A stretch of 64,000 bases of DNA from Janibacter sp. HTCC2649 (GCF_000152705.1 NZ_CH672413.1:1525978-1589977), one strand, 5' to 3'. Positions 25,928 to 34,849 are shown, numbered from the stretch's first letter. Made by a program: numbers and translations. The notes: a model not told the origin generated them from the sequence alone.

Positions 25928-26569
25928 ATGGACACCAGCACTCACCGCGGACAGCGCATGCCCCGATCAGAGCGCCGGGCACAGCTCCTCGAGGCGGCGC
26001 AGGCAGTGTTCGTCGAGCGGGGCTACCACGCGGCCGCGATGGACGACATCGCCGAGCACGCAGGGGTCTCCAAGCCGGTTCTCTACCAGCACTTCCCGGG
26101 CAAGCTCGAGCTCTACCTTGCGCTCCTCGACGAGCACTGCGACACCCTTGAGCAGTTGGTTCGGGCGGCCATGCAGGAGCCCGCGGAGGACAACCTGGAC
26201 CGTGTCCGCGCCACGATCAGCGCCTACTTCGACTTCGTCTCGCGCGAGGGCGCGGCCTTCCGGATGATCTTCGAGTCCGACCTCACCGGCGTCCCCCAGG
26301 TCCGTGCCCGCCTCGACAGCCTCGAGCTCGCCTGCGCCGAGGCCATTGCGGACGTCATCGCGCACGACTCCGGCATCCCCGACGAGCACGCCATGCTCCT
26401 GGCGACGGGCCTGTCCGGCATGTCCCAGATCACCGCACGGCACTGGTTGGCGGCCGAGTCCGACCTCGACCGTGACGAGGCCGCTGCCCTCGTCACGCAG
26501 CTCATGTGGCGCGGCATCGGCTACCTGCCCATGGTGGGCGGGGAACGATCTGAACCCGCTCAGGGTTAG
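25928..26569 (+). CDS. TetR-family transcriptional regulator
   Basis: A 213-residue regulator from ATG 25928; an inner ATG ten codons on is possible. The helix-turn-helix reads MDDIAEHAGVSKPVLYQHF at about 39-57, preceded by the TetR first helix AAQAVFVERGYHAA. The C-terminal domain is all-helical and of the type seen in Rv3208. The position between moeZ and the DUF3107 gene is conserved in actinobacteria. The ligand is unknown. Confidence 0.9.
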   Translation: MDTSTHRGQRMPRSERRAQLLEAAQAVFVERGYHAAAMDDIAEHAGVSKPVLYQHFPGKLELYLALLDEHCDTLEQLVRAAMQEPAEDNLDRVRATISAYFDFVSREGAAFRMIFESDLTGVPQVRARLDSLELACAEAIADVIAHDSGIPDEHAMLLATGLSGMSQITARHWLAAESDLDRDEAAALVTQLMWRGIGYLPMVGGERSEPAQG

Positions 26570-26631
26570 CCTCTCGTGAAAGGTCGCTCGGCTCTTGCCG
26601 GGCGACCCCCACGAACGAAAGGTGACTGACC

Positions 26632-26856
26632 GTGGAGGTCAACATCGGCGTGCAGAACGTCGCACGCGAGATCGCAATCGAGACCGACGCCTCGCCCGCA
26701 GAGGTGTCCAAGGCCATCGCGGCTGCCCTCACCGACGGCGGCATCCTGCGCCTCACCGACACCAAGGGCCGCGAGCTCCTCGTGCCCGGACGCGCCCTCG
26801 GCTGGGTCATGGTCGGAGAGTCCGAGAAGAGCAAGGTCGGCTTCGGTCAGATCTGA
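26632..26856 (+). CDS. DUF3107 small protein (TB9.4-like)
   Basis: A 74-residue protein starting at GTG 26632 with GAAAGGTGAC upstream. It reads VEVNIGVQNVAREIAIETDA and then LTDTKGRELLVPGRALGWVMVG. It matches the DUF3107 family of actinobacteria (TB9.4, Rv3208A). The function is unknown. It follows the TetR gene by 62 bases and may share its transcript; a GGTCGC...GCGACC inverted repeat occupies the gap. Confidence 0.9.
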   Translation: MEVNIGVQNVAREIAIETDASPAEVSKAIAAALTDGGILRLTDTKGRELLVPGRALGWVMVGESEKSKVGFGQI

Positions 26857-27053
26857 CGGCGCGACGGCCCCTACCATCGGCCGACGTGATCGCAAAATAG
26901 GGCCTGACCTGCCGCGATGACCAGCAGCGTCGTGGCGAAATGGGCCGCCCGCTGTGCATGCTCCACGCAAAATGTGGCATAGGGTCAATGCGTCAAGGTC
27001 ACCAACAAGGTGACTTACCTCTCGCCCGTCAGGGCCAGAAAGGAGCGGTTCCC

Positions 27054-27323
27054 GTGATCGGAACCATTATCGGCGCCATCATTGTCGGTGCCATCATCGG
27101 AGCACTGGCTCGCCTTGTCCTCCCGGGCAAGCAGACCATCTCCGTCGTGGTGACCGTGATTCTCGGCATCCTCGGCTCCCTCATCGCCACCTGGCTCGTC
27201 TACCAGCTGGGCTACAGCAACGGCAACGGCGGATTCCAGTTCATCCCGTTCCTTGCCGGCATCGTCGTTGCCGCCCTCCTCATCGTGGGCTACGGCATGG
27301 CGACCAACAAGAAGCAGGTCTGA
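27054..27323 (+). CDS. GlsB/YeaQ/YmgE family membrane protein
   Basis: An 89-residue protein from GTG 27054, with AAAGGAG about 8 bases upstream. Three hydrophobic helices cover nearly the whole length (IGTIIGAIIVGAIIGALARL, TISVVVTVILGILGSLIATWLV, FLAGIVVAALLIVGYG). The Gly-rich first helix plus the LVLPGKQ loop is the ‘transglycosylase-associated’ stress protein signature. Its function is unknown. The preceding 197 bases show no gene. Confidence 0.9.
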   Translation: MIGTIIGAIIVGAIIGALARLVLPGKQTISVVVTVILGILGSLIATWLVYQLGYSNGNGGFQFIPFLAGIVVAALLIVGYGMATNKKQV

Positions 27324-27353
27324 CGCTTCAGCGCCTGACTCAGCATCACGGCC

Positions 27354-27387
27354 AAGGCCCCGATCCTCTGATGAGGATCGGGGCCTT
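27354..27387 (+). terminator. Intrinsic terminator after the YeaQ-type gene
   Basis: AAGGCCCCGATCCT (27354-27367) pairs perfectly with AGGATCGGGGCCTT (27374-27387) around a six-base loop, 30 bases after the stop. The symmetric A/T ends allow function on both strands. Confidence 0.9.
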
Positions 27388-27430
27388 CCCTGTTGCCCAG
27401 ACGTCAGCGAGGTCCTGAGGTGGAGGAGGA

Positions 27431-27501
27431 GAGCTCACTACGTGCGATGTGCGCGTTTGCGAGGAACGAGCAACTGAGCGTGCGTCGCACGTAGTGAGCT
27501 C
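27431..27501. repeat. 17-bp perfect inverted repeat with conserved-looking spacer
   Basis: GAGCTCACTACGTGCGA (27431-27447) recurs inverted at 27485-27501, separated by 37 bases. It lies between the YeaQ terminator and the convergent ferritin-like gene, ending six bases from that gene's stop. It could terminate the reverse-strand gene or be a mobile intergenic repeat; only one copy is in this window. Confidence 0.8.
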
Positions 27502-27507
27502 GCCTCG

Positions 27508-28185
27508 TCAGGCAGACAGGCCGAGCCGGGCCATGCGCTGGCTGTGGCGGTCGGTCAGTCGGGTGAACATCTGCCCGATGGCGGTGAGGTCCGCTCCCCC
27601 GCCGACGAGCAGGCCGGTGAGGGCGTCTCGCTCCACGGCGACGGACTGGCCCTGGCTGAGGGCCTCACCGAGCAAACGGCGACCCCACAGGCTGAGCTTC
27701 CCGCTGGCAGTGCGGTCGGTCTGGATGGCGTCACGGACCACAGAGACGATGAAGTCGCCAGCACCGGCGTCGTCGAGGGCGTGGTCCATGACCGCCCGCG
27801 TCTCGGCGTCGACGAAGTTGGCCATCTCGCGATAGAAGTCCTTGGCGATGCCGTCGCCGACGTAGGCCTTGATCAGCCCTTCGACCCAGCTCTTGGGCTT
27901 GGTGCGGTCGTGGAACGCCGAGAACGGCGTGACGAACGGCTGCATGGCGCTCTCGGCGTCCACGCCCATCGCGGTGAGGCGGTCCACGAGCAGTTCGTAC
28001 TGCCGGTACTCCGTGGCCGCGAACCCGGCCATCTGGGCCTTGATCCGCAGCGAGGGCGCGAGGTCCGAGTCCGTCGCCATCCGAATGCAGGCCGTCAGCT
28101 CGCCATAGGCCAGGACTCCCAGCAGGTCGACAACTGCTGCCCTGTATGCCGGGTCGTCCAGTCCCGCTGTGCCCGTGGTCTCCAT
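27508..28185 (-). CDS. Ferritin-like-fold protein (Rv3210c family)
   Basis: From ATG 28185 (METTGTAGLDD) the product has 225 residues, almost entirely helical. Glu and His residues spaced as in ferritin-like four-helix bundles appear in LAYGELTACIRM, FAATEYRQYELL and VDAETRAVMDHALD. NCBI-style annotations call the family ‘ferritin-like fold-containing protein’. Whether it binds metal is not known. It is divergent from the RhlE helicase gene, the same arrangement as in mycobacteria. Confidence 0.82.
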   Translation of the reverse strand: METTGTAGLDDPAYRAAVVDLLGVLAYGELTACIRMATDSDLAPSLRIKAQMAGFAATEYRQYELLVDRLTAMGVDAESAMQPFVTPFSAFHDRTKPKSWVEGLIKAYVGDGIAKDFYREMANFVDAETRAVMDHALDDAGAGDFIVSVVRDAIQTDRTASGKLSLWGRRLLGEALSQGQSVAVERDALTGLLVGGGADLTAIGQMFTRLTDRHSQRMARLGLSA

Positions 28186-28384
28186 GGTGCGCAGCCTAGC
28201 GACCCGGGCGCGGCGGGCGGACGGCATCCAGCGCGGTAGGCTGAAGGGGTCCACGGTGCCCGGTCGGCACGACGAACACCTCTGTGAGGTTCTCATTCAC
28301 GAGAGCCCACCCGAAGAACTCCGATCGGCCCGCCACAGCGGCGACGAGCCTCACCCGCGTGAAGCCGCCGATCAGAGAGTTCCC

Positions 28385-30007
28385 ATGACAGACGCATCAA
28401 CCCTCCCTGTCGACCCGACCGCCGAGGCGATCCCCGACGAGGCAGCCATCGAGGCGACCAAGCAGGCCACGGCCGAGGTCCAGTCCTTCTCGGACTTCGC
28501 CATCCACCCCGACATCGTCTCGGCGCTTGCCGCGCACGGGATCACGACGCCGTTCCCGATCCAGGCCATGACCCTCCCCGTCGCCCTCGGCGGCCACGAC
28601 ATCATCGGCCAGGCCAAGACGGGCACGGGCAAGACGCTCGGCTTCGGCATCCCGCTCCTCAACAAGGTCATCGCCCGCGGCGATGACAAGTGGGACGGCT
28701 TTGTCCACAAGGGCAAGCCGCAGGCGCTCGCCGTGGCGCCGACCCGCGAGCTCGCCGTCCAGGTGTCCGCCGACCTCGAGCGGGCCGGCAAGGCCCGCGG
28801 CATCCGCGTCCTCACCGTCTACGGTGGCCGCGCCTACGAGCCGCAGATCGACGCCCTGACCAAGGGTGTCGAGGTCGTCGTCGGCACCCCGGGCCGCCTC
28901 ATCGACCTGGCCAAGCAGGGTCACCTCGACCTGTCGCACGCCAAGACCGTCGTGCTCGACGAGGCCGACGAGATGCTCGACCTGGGCTTCCTCCCCGACG
29001 TCGAGAAGCTCCTCGCCATGACGTCGCCGGGCCGCCAGACCATGCTCTTCTCGGCCACCATGCCGGGCGCCGTCGTCGCACTGGCCCGTCGCTACATGAC
29101 GCAGCCGACGCACATCCGCGCGATGCAGGAGGGCGAGGGTGACACCTCGCAGACCGTCAAGGCCATCACCCAGCACGTCTACCGCGCACACGCGATGGAC
29201 AAGGTCGAGATGCTCGCCCGCATGCTGCAGGCCAACGGTCGCGGCCTGACCATCGTCTTCAGCCGCACCAAGCGCACCGCCGCCAAGGTCGCCGACGACC
29301 TCGCCGAGCGCGGCTTCGCGGCCGCCGCCATCCACGGCGACCTCGGCCAGGGCGCCCGCGAACAGGCGCTGCGCGCCTTCCGCTCGGGCAAGGTCGACGT
29401 CCTCGTCGCCACCGATGTCGCCGCGCGTGGCATCGACGTCGAGAACGTCACCCACGTCATCAACTACCAGTGCCCCGAGGACGAGAAGACCTACGTCCAC
29501 CGCATCGGTCGAACCGGCCGCGCCGGCCAGACCGGTATCGCCGTGACGTTCGTCGACTGGGACGACCTGCACCGGTGGACGATGATCAACAAGACCCTCG
29601 ACCTGGGAATCCCGGACCCCGAGGAGACCTACTCCTCGTCCGCCCACTTCTACGAGCAGATGGACATCCCGGTCGGCTCCAAGGGCCGCCTCAAGAAGTC
29701 CGAGCAGACCCGCGCAGGCCTCGGTGCCGAGACGCTCGAGGACCTCGGCGAGACCGGCAAGTCCGGTGGGCGTCGACCGTCCGGCGGCTCGCGTGACGGC
29801 GGTCGCGGTGGACGTGACGGTGGTTCGCGTGATGGTGGACGCGGTTCGCGTGACGGCGGCCGTGGCGGACGCGATGGCGACCGTCCGCGCTCCGACGCTC
29901 CGCGCGCCGCGGCTGACGCCCTGGCCGCGGAGGGTGCGGCAGCACCGCGTCGCAACCGCAACCGTCGTCGCACCCAGGGCGGCAAGCCGGCCGCAGCGAC
30001 CGACTGA
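28385..30007 (+). CDS. DEAD-box RNA helicase (RhlE-like) with RG-rich tail
   Basis: A 540-residue helicase starting at ATG 28385. Motifs in order are TPFPIQAMTLP (Q), AKTGTGKT (I), PTRELA (Ia), TPGRL (Ib), DEAD (II), SATMPG (III), the DVAARGID motif and HRIGRTGRAG (VI). The last ~90 residues contain repeats of G-G-S/R-R-D followed by a basic RRNRNRRR segment, an RNA-binding tail. A role in RNA remodelling, degradation or ribosome assembly is expected. The gene is followed by a strong terminator. Confidence 0.93.
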   Translation: MTDASTLPVDPTAEAIPDEAAIEATKQATAEVQSFSDFAIHPDIVSALAAHGITTPFPIQAMTLPVALGGHDIIGQAKTGTGKTLGFGIPLLNKVIARGDDKWDGFVHKGKPQALAVAPTRELAVQVSADLERAGKARGIRVLTVYGGRAYEPQIDALTKGVEVVVGTPGRLIDLAKQGHLDLSHAKTVVLDEADEMLDLGFLPDVEKLLAMTSPGRQTMLFSATMPGAVVALARRYMTQPTHIRAMQEGEGDTSQTVKAITQHVYRAHAMDKVEMLARMLQANGRGLTIVFSRTKRTAAKVADDLAERGFAAAAIHGDLGQGAREQALRAFRSGKVDVLVATDVAARGIDVENVTHVINYQCPEDEKTYVHRIGRTGRAGQTGIAVTFVDWDDLHRWTMINKTLDLGIPDPEETYSSSAHFYEQMDIPVGSKGRLKKSEQTRAGLGAETLEDLGETGKSGGRRPSGGSRDGGRGGRDGGSRDGGRGSRDGGRGGRDGDRPRSDAPRAAADALAAEGAAAPRRNRNRRRTQGGKPAAATD

Positions 30008-30031
30008 CCCAGCCACCCGGCATACGCAAAA

Positions 30032-30066
30032 CGAAGGCCCTTCCCGCACCACGGGAAGGGCCTTCG
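30032..30066. terminator. Bidirectional terminator between helicase and alcohol dehydrogenase
   Basis: CGAAGGCCCTTCCCG (30032-30046) pairs perfectly with CGGGAAGGGCCTTCG (30052-30066) over a five-base loop. It is flanked by AAAA on the left and TCTT on the right, which suits termination of both convergent genes. Confidence 0.92.
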
Positions 30067-30079
30067 TCTTGTGTCGCTG

Positions 30080-31144
30080 TCAGGCGGAGGGGCTGATCGT
30101 GCTCGTGTCGATGACGACGCGGTAGCGCACGTCGCCAGCAACTACGCGGTCGTATGCCGCGTCGACCGCCGTCGTGTCACTCGCGTCGATCGTCTCGATC
30201 GTCGCGCCGATGCCGTGCTCGGCACAGAAGTCGAGCATCTCCTGGGTCTCGGCGATGCCACCGATGTTGCTGCCGGTGAGCACCTTGTTGCCGCCGATGA
30301 GGTTGAACGGCTTGACCGAGAGGTCGCTCGGCGGAAGGCCGACGTTGACGAGCGCACCGTTGGGCTTGAGCAGGCGCAGGTAGACGTTCATGTCGAGGTC
30401 GGCGCTCACCGTGTTGAGGATGAGGTCGAAGCTGCCGCGTGCCGCCTTCATGGCGTCGTCGTCGCTCGTCGCGATGTGGTTGCTCGAGCCGAGCACCTTG
30501 GCGTCGTCGGCCTTGGCGGAGGAGCGCGACAGGGTCGAGACCTCGGCGCCCATGGCCTTGGCGATCTTGACGCCCATGTGGCCGAGGCCACCGACGCCGA
30601 CGACCGCGACCTTGCGGCCGGTGCCAGCGCCCCACCGCTTCAGCGGGGAGTACGTGGTGATGCCGGCGCACAGCAAGGGCGCAGCCTCGTCGAGCTCGAT
30701 GCCTTCGGGGATGCGGACGACCATGCGCTCGGTGACGACGATCTGCTGGCTGTAGCCGCCAGCGGCCCACTCGCCGTCGTAGTTCTGAGCGTTGTAGGTG
30801 CCGACGGAACCCTTGGAGCAGAACTGCTCCTGACCGTTCTTGCAGTTCTCGCACTCGGCGCACGAGTCGACGAGACAGCCGACGCCGACGCGGTCGCCGA
30901 CCTTGTGCTTGGTCACGGCGCTGCCGACGGCGCTGACGGTGCCGGCGACCTCGTGGCCGGTGACGATCGGGTAGTGGGCCGGACCCCATTCGTCACGGAC
31001 GGTGTGGATGTCGCTGTGGCAGATGCCGGCGAAGGCGACGTCGATGCGGACGTCGTCGTCGCGCAGGTCACGGCGCTCGATCTCGACGGCCTGGAAGGGT
31101 GCCCCGGCGGACGGGACGGACAGTGCGGATGTCGTGGTGGGCAT
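30080..31144 (-). CDS. Zinc-dependent NAD(P) alcohol dehydrogenase (CAD/YahK type)
   Basis: A 354-residue medium-chain dehydrogenase from ATG 31144. Catalytic zinc ligands are Cys42 (GICHSD) and His64-Glu65 (GHE). Structural-zinc cysteines are at about 95, 98, 101 and 109 (CAECENC...C). The cofactor loop is VVGVGGLGHMGVK. The sequence most resembles the cinnamyl alcohol/aldehyde reductase group using NADP. The open frame continues upstream beyond the start but lacks family similarity there. Confidence 0.93.
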   Translation of the reverse strand: MPTTTSALSVPSAGAPFQAVEIERRDLRDDDVRIDVAFAGICHSDIHTVRDEWGPAHYPIVTGHEVAGTVSAVGSAVTKHKVGDRVGVGCLVDSCAECENCKNGQEQFCSKGSVGTYNAQNYDGEWAAGGYSQQIVVTERMVVRIPEGIELDEAAPLLCAGITTYSPLKRWGAGTGRKVAVVGVGGLGHMGVKIAKAMGAEVSTLSRSSAKADDAKVLGSSNHIATSDDDAMKAARGSFDLILNTVSADLDMNVYLRLLKPNGALVNVGLPPSDLSVKPFNLIGGNKVLTGSNIGGIAETQEMLDFCAEHGIGATIETIDASDTTAVDAAYDRVVAGDVRYRVVIDTSTISPSA

Positions 31145-31220
31145 GAATCCACCGTAACCCCGTAGAGGCCCTGTCAAAAACCCGTCCCGACCGCTCACCC
31201 GGCCCGGGCGACCGCTCGCC

Positions 31221-32003
31221 CTACAGCGTCGGGACCAGCGACTTCGCGACCTCGCGGTAGGCCCGGGCGCCCTTGGACGAGCGTGACGTCGCGAGGATCG
31301 AGCGACCGACGGCCGGGGCCTCGGCGAACCGGACCGTCCGCGGGATCGGCGGCGACAGGACGGGCAGGCCGTAGCGCTCACCGACGTCGGAGAGGACCTC
31401 CTGCGCGTGGTTGCTGCGCCCGTCGAACAGGGTCGGCAGGATGCCGATGACCTTGAGCTTCTTGTTGAGGAACTTCTTGACGTCGGCGACGGTGTCGAGC
31501 AGCTGGCCGACGCCTCGGTGGCTGAGCATCTCGCACGGCATCGGGATGATGAGTCCCTGCGCGGCGGTGAGCGCGTTGAGGGTGAGGACACCCAGACTCG
31601 GTGAACAGTCGAGCAGGATGACGTCGTAGTCCTTGCGAACGTCCGCGAGCGCACTCTGCAGGACGTATTCGCGGGCCGGGCGACCGAGCAGCACGGCCTC
31701 GGTACCGGCGAGGTCGATCGAGCTGGGGACGAGGTCGACGCCGTCCTCACAGGTGACGATGACGTCGCTGAGCTCGGCCTGGCCGAGGAGCACGTGGTGG
31801 ACGGACTCCTCCACGGCGTCGGGGTCGACACCGAGGCTGAACGTCAGGCAGGCCTGAGCGTCGAGGTCAACCAGGAGCACGCGCTTGCCGAGCTCGGCAA
31901 AGGCAGCACCGAGCGAGGCAACCGAGGTGGTCTTGGCGACGCCACCCTTCTGGTTGGCGACGGCGATGATCGTGGCACCGGTGGAACGCTGGCGTGGGGG
32001 CAC
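31221..32003 (-). CDS. ParA/Soj-family ATPase
   Basis: From GTG 32003, with AAGGA about 7 bases upstream, the product is 260 residues. The deviant Walker A is NQKGGVAKTT; Walker A' and B are LLVDLDAQA and VILLDCSPSLG. Orphan ParA proteins at this chromosomal place (Rv3213c-like) are distinct from the origin-linked parAB, and no ParB is adjacent. It may position another cell component. GTATGCCG occurs in the upstream region at 32028. Confidence 0.9.
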   Translation of the reverse strand: MPPRQRSTGATIIAVANQKGGVAKTTSVASLGAAFAELGKRVLLVDLDAQACLTFSLGVDPDAVEESVHHVLLGQAELSDVIVTCEDGVDLVPSSIDLAGTEAVLLGRPAREYVLQSALADVRKDYDVILLDCSPSLGVLTLNALTAAQGLIIPMPCEMLSHRGVGQLLDTVADVKKFLNKKLKVIGILPTLFDGRSNHAQEVLSDVGERYGLPVLSPPIPRTVRFAEAPAVGRSILATSRSSKGARAYREVAKSLVPTL

Positions 32004-32100
32004 GAGGAATCCTTGCAACAAGAGGGAGTATGCCGGCCCACGCAGAGCGTGGGACCCGGGCCCCAGTCTCGCAGGCCCGGGCGGCTTCTCGTGCGCTCGC

Positions 32101-32538
32101 TCAGGTGGTGTTGCCCACTGGTGGGAGGACGAGCTGGCCGACGGGTCCGGGGTTCCAGGCGATCTCCCACCGGAATCCGTCCGGGTCGGCGAAGTAGCCG
32201 GTGTAGCCGCCCCACTCGCGCTCCTCACCATCCGAGACCACCGGTGACCCCGCAGCGCGCGCGTCGGCGAGGACGCCGTCGACCTGCTCACGCTCGTGGA
32301 CGTTGTGGCTCAACGTGATCGGGACGACACCGGGGCCCGCTTGGGCGGGCGCACCCACCTCGGCCTCGAAGTGGGCGCGGTCCCAGAGCGAGAGGACGGT
32401 CAGGGGTCCGGCCCGGAACATGAGCACCTCCTCGGGGTCCTCGAACTCCGGCTCCCAGCCGAGACCATCGACGTAGAAGCGGCGGGACGCACCGAGGTCC
32501 GTCACGGCCAGGGTGATGAAGGAAACACGCTGCTCCAC
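32101..32538 (-). CDS. VOC (glyoxalase/dioxygenase fold) protein
   Basis: A 145-residue protein with GTG start (VEQRVSFITLAVTDLGASRRFY). Two beta-alpha-beta-beta-beta modules typical of VOC proteins are present, with a closing YFADPDGFRWEIAWNPG near 120-135. Metal-ligand pattern and substrate are not clear. It follows the next VOC gene by six bases on the same strand, so the two form an operon. Confidence 0.85.
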   Translation of the reverse strand: MEQRVSFITLAVTDLGASRRFYVDGLGWEPEFEDPEEVLMFRAGPLTVLSLWDRAHFEAEVGAPAQAGPGVVPITLSHNVHEREQVDGVLADARAAGSPVVSDGEEREWGGYTGYFADPDGFRWEIAWNPGPVGQLVLPPVGNTT

Positions 32539-32544
32539 GGGCTC

Positions 32545-32925
32545 TCACTCCCCCGCTGGTGCGGCCGTGTGGCAGACGGCCTCGACGTTGTTGCCGTCGG
32601 GGTCGCGGACGAAGACGGCGTAGTAGCCGGGGTGGTACTCGGGCCAGTGGCGTGGCTCGTGCAGCGTCTCGGCGCCGAGCTCCTTGGCCGCCGCATGGAA
32701 GGCGTGCACCGTCTCGACGTCGGGAGCGGTGAAGGCGAGGTGGGACTCACGGTTGGGACCCTCGACCTCGGGCTTGGCCAGCCAGAAGTCGGGCCCCTCG
32801 CTGCCGTAGCCCACGGCAACGTCGAAGTCCATGACGCGACGGTGTCCCAACGTGCCGAGCACAGCGTCGTAGAAGCGCTTCGCGGCATCGAGGTCCGCGC
32901 AGGTGATTCCGATGTGGTCGATCAT
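32545..32925 (-). CDS. VOC family glyoxalase-like protein
   Basis: A 126-residue single VOC unit: MIDHIGITCADLDAAKRFYDAVLG at the start with a likely metal His, SHLAFTAPDV in the middle, and VFVRDPDGNNVEAVCH at the end. It is the first gene of a two-gene VOC operon. Substrates are unknown; paralogy with 32101 is limited to the fold. Confidence 0.88.
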   Translation of the reverse strand: MIDHIGITCADLDAAKRFYDAVLGTLGHRRVMDFDVAVGYGSEGPDFWLAKPEVEGPNRESHLAFTAPDVETVHAFHAAAKELGAETLHEPRHWPEYHPGYYAVFVRDPDGNNVEAVCHTAAPAGE

Positions 32926-32975
32926 GACGACACCCTCGCACTGTGGACCGACAACCGCACTCGATCACGGAACCG

Positions 32976-33950
32976 ATGAGCCGGTTGCCCCGTCTGAGGC
33001 TCATGACGTCGTTCACGAGACTGGCCGCCACCGTGAGCGCTGGCGTCCTGGCGCTGGCGGGCTTGACTGCCTGCGATGACGCAAGCAACGGCGCCGGCGG
33101 GACCCCCGGGACCCCCGGGACCCTCGGCAGCTCCGCTGCTCCCACCCTTGCCGGCGCCAAGAGTGCCGCTCTCGATGCTCCGGACACCAGCCAGCTCTGG
33201 ACGTCAGCGATGGTCATCCAGACCTCCCCCACTACTGCACCGGTGCTGTGCATCGGCGCTGTTCTCGAGTCCTACCCGCCGCAGTGCGCCGGCGGAGTGG
33301 GCCTGGTCGGTTGGGACTGGGCCGACATCACGGGTGAGACGGTCCACGGGCCCATCACGTGGATCGACACGGTCTACGTCACCGGGACCTACGCCGACGG
33401 GACCTTCACCCTGAAACGACCGCCCAGTGACTTCCCACCGGCCGGAGCGGTGGTGGAGGCACCGACCGCTCGTACCCCCTACCCGCAGCTGTGCGACGAC
33501 CCTCTGCGCGGTGCTGCCGACAGCAGCGCGTCGGGGGTGCGGGCCGACAACAGGGCGAAGGATGCCCTGAGCAAACATCTCGAGACCATGGACGGCTATG
33601 TGGGCTCCTGGGTGTCAGGCCGTCGAGGAGCCTCCATGAATGTCCTCGTCACCGGTGACGCCGAGCGAGCCCACGCCGAGGCGCGCACGCTGTGGGCCGG
33701 GAACCTGTGCGTGGCGCAGCGAGACGTGGCGACCCACGCCAACATGCTGGCCGCCCAGAAGGCACTGATGTCGGCCACCGTGCCCGCTCACCAGTGCCTG
33801 AGCAGCGGACTCGGCCCGGACGGGCAGCTCGGCGTCGGCGTCACCCTGGCCGACCCCGCCACCGTGGCCGAGATCCACCGGGTCGTGGCGCCCTGGCTGT
33901 CACCGGACGACGTCAAGATCTGGGCGCGACTCCGTCCACTGTCGGGCTGA
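32976..33950 (+). CDS. Predicted lipoprotein of unknown function
   Basis: From ATG 32976 the product is 324 residues, with a short Arg-rich n-region, a hydrophobic core and a lipobox LTAC (Cys about residue 33). ATG 33003 would shorten the n-region. After the Cys comes a Gly/Pro/Thr linker (GGTPGTPGTLG). The mature part has several cysteines and repeats of WTS and GWDWADITG, the latter as in metallopeptidase-regulator-like exported proteins. I do not recognise a domain. It is divergent from the VOC operon. Confidence 0.8.
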   Translation: MSRLPRLRLMTSFTRLAATVSAGVLALAGLTACDDASNGAGGTPGTPGTLGSSAAPTLAGAKSAALDAPDTSQLWTSAMVIQTSPTTAPVLCIGAVLESYPPQCAGGVGLVGWDWADITGETVHGPITWIDTVYVTGTYADGTFTLKRPPSDFPPAGAVVEAPTARTPYPQLCDDPLRGAADSSASGVRADNRAKDALSKHLETMDGYVGSWVSGRRGASMNVLVTGDAERAHAEARTLWAGNLCVAQRDVATHANMLAAQKALMSATVPAHQCLSSGLGPDGQLGVGVTLADPATVAEIHRVVAPWLSPDDVKIWARLRPLSG

Positions 33951-33955
33951 GTCGG

Positions 33956-34849
33956 TCAGTCGACCTCGACCACACGCGGCACCTGAGCCGCCTCGGCCGC
34001 CTCGAGCGCTGCCCACCCCGACTTCTCCGGCCCAGCGGCCTGACCTTCGGGGCAGTGCGCGCGGTAGTCGCACCACGTGCAGATCGGCCCGACCACCGGA
34101 GGGAAGAGCGTCGACTCGATCCCGCGTTCTGCGAAGTCGGCATCCGCCCGCTGGGCATCGCGAGCGATGGACTTCGCCTCGTCCACCTTGCGGGTCAGGG
34201 ACTCCGGCGTGTGGGTGTGCGAGATGACCTCCCCGGACGGGACATGATGCAGCTCGACCCGAAGACAGGGACGACGGAACATCTTCCACACGGCCGCGGC
34301 ATACAGGGCCATCGGAAGCGACGTGCGCGCGTCATCGTCGCTGAGCGGCTTCTGGCTCGTCTTGTAGTCCACGACGACGAGCTCGCCGTCACGGTCGTCG
34401 AGGCGGTCGATGCGTCCGGTGACCCGCAGGGCACCACTGATGAACGAGACCGTGCGCTCGATCCCGCGCGGCGGGTCATCGGGATCAACTCCACCGAGAT
34501 AGGCGACGACGTGCTCCTGCGCGCGTTTGCGCCAGACCATCGACTGCTCCGGATCGCGGAACCCCACGTCGATCCACGAGGTGCGCACGAGTTCACGCCC
34601 GGCGGACGCGGTGCGTCGATCGCGCGGGAGATCCCACCAGTCGCGCAAGGCGTTGTGAACCGCGAGGCCAAAGGACGTGTGCGCCCGCTGCGGTCGCTGC
34701 TCGGGCCGCGGCTTGTCGAGGTACTGCATGCGATAACGCCGGGGGCAGTCGACGTGAGCGAGCAAGCGGGAGGGGCTCGCGGCATACAGCTTGGGTGGCA
34801 TGCCCGCGAACTCGCTCTGGACCGGTCGCCCGGCAGTCACCTCGGTCAC
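33956..34849 (-). CDS. RecB-family PD-(D/E)XK nuclease with Fe-S cysteines
   Basis: A 297-residue stand-alone nuclease. The domain opens with SRLLAHVDCPRRYRMQYL, the core is GRIDRLDDRDGELVVVDYKTSQKP containing D-x-K, and the C-terminus has CTWCDYRAHCP. One cysteine in DCPRRY plus three in CTWC...C should hold a 4Fe-4S cluster, as in AddB and Cas4. No helicase partner adjoins it. DNA-end processing is the family expectation. The start is a GTG. Confidence 0.9.
   Translation of the reverse strand: MTEVTAGRPVQSEFAGMPPKLYAASPSRLLAHVDCPRRYRMQYLDKPRPEQRPQRAHTSFGLAVHNALRDWWDLPRDRRTASAGRELVRTSWIDVGFRDPEQSMVWRKRAQEHVVAYLGGVDPDDPPRGIERTVSFISGALRVTGRIDRLDDRDGELVVVDYKTSQKPLSDDDARTSLPMALYAAAVWKMFRRPCLRVELHHVPSGEVISHTHTPESLTRKVDEAKSIARDAQRADADFAERGIESTLFPPVVGPICTWCDYRAHCPEGQAAGPEKSGWAALEAAEAAQVPRVVEVD

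Noticed and set aside
29760..29890. Short direct repeats resembling a CRISPR array
   Set aside because: They are codon repeats for the Gly/Arg/Asp-rich tail of the RNA helicase, in frame and without unique spacers.
28397..30052. 551-codon open frame opposite the DEAD-box helicase
   Set aside because: GC-driven antisense frame; all helicase motifs are in the + frame.
33090..33125. GGGACCCCC tandem repeat as a mobile or regulatory repeat
   Set aside because: It encodes the Gly-Thr-Pro linker behind a lipobox and is simply a low-complexity coding stretch.
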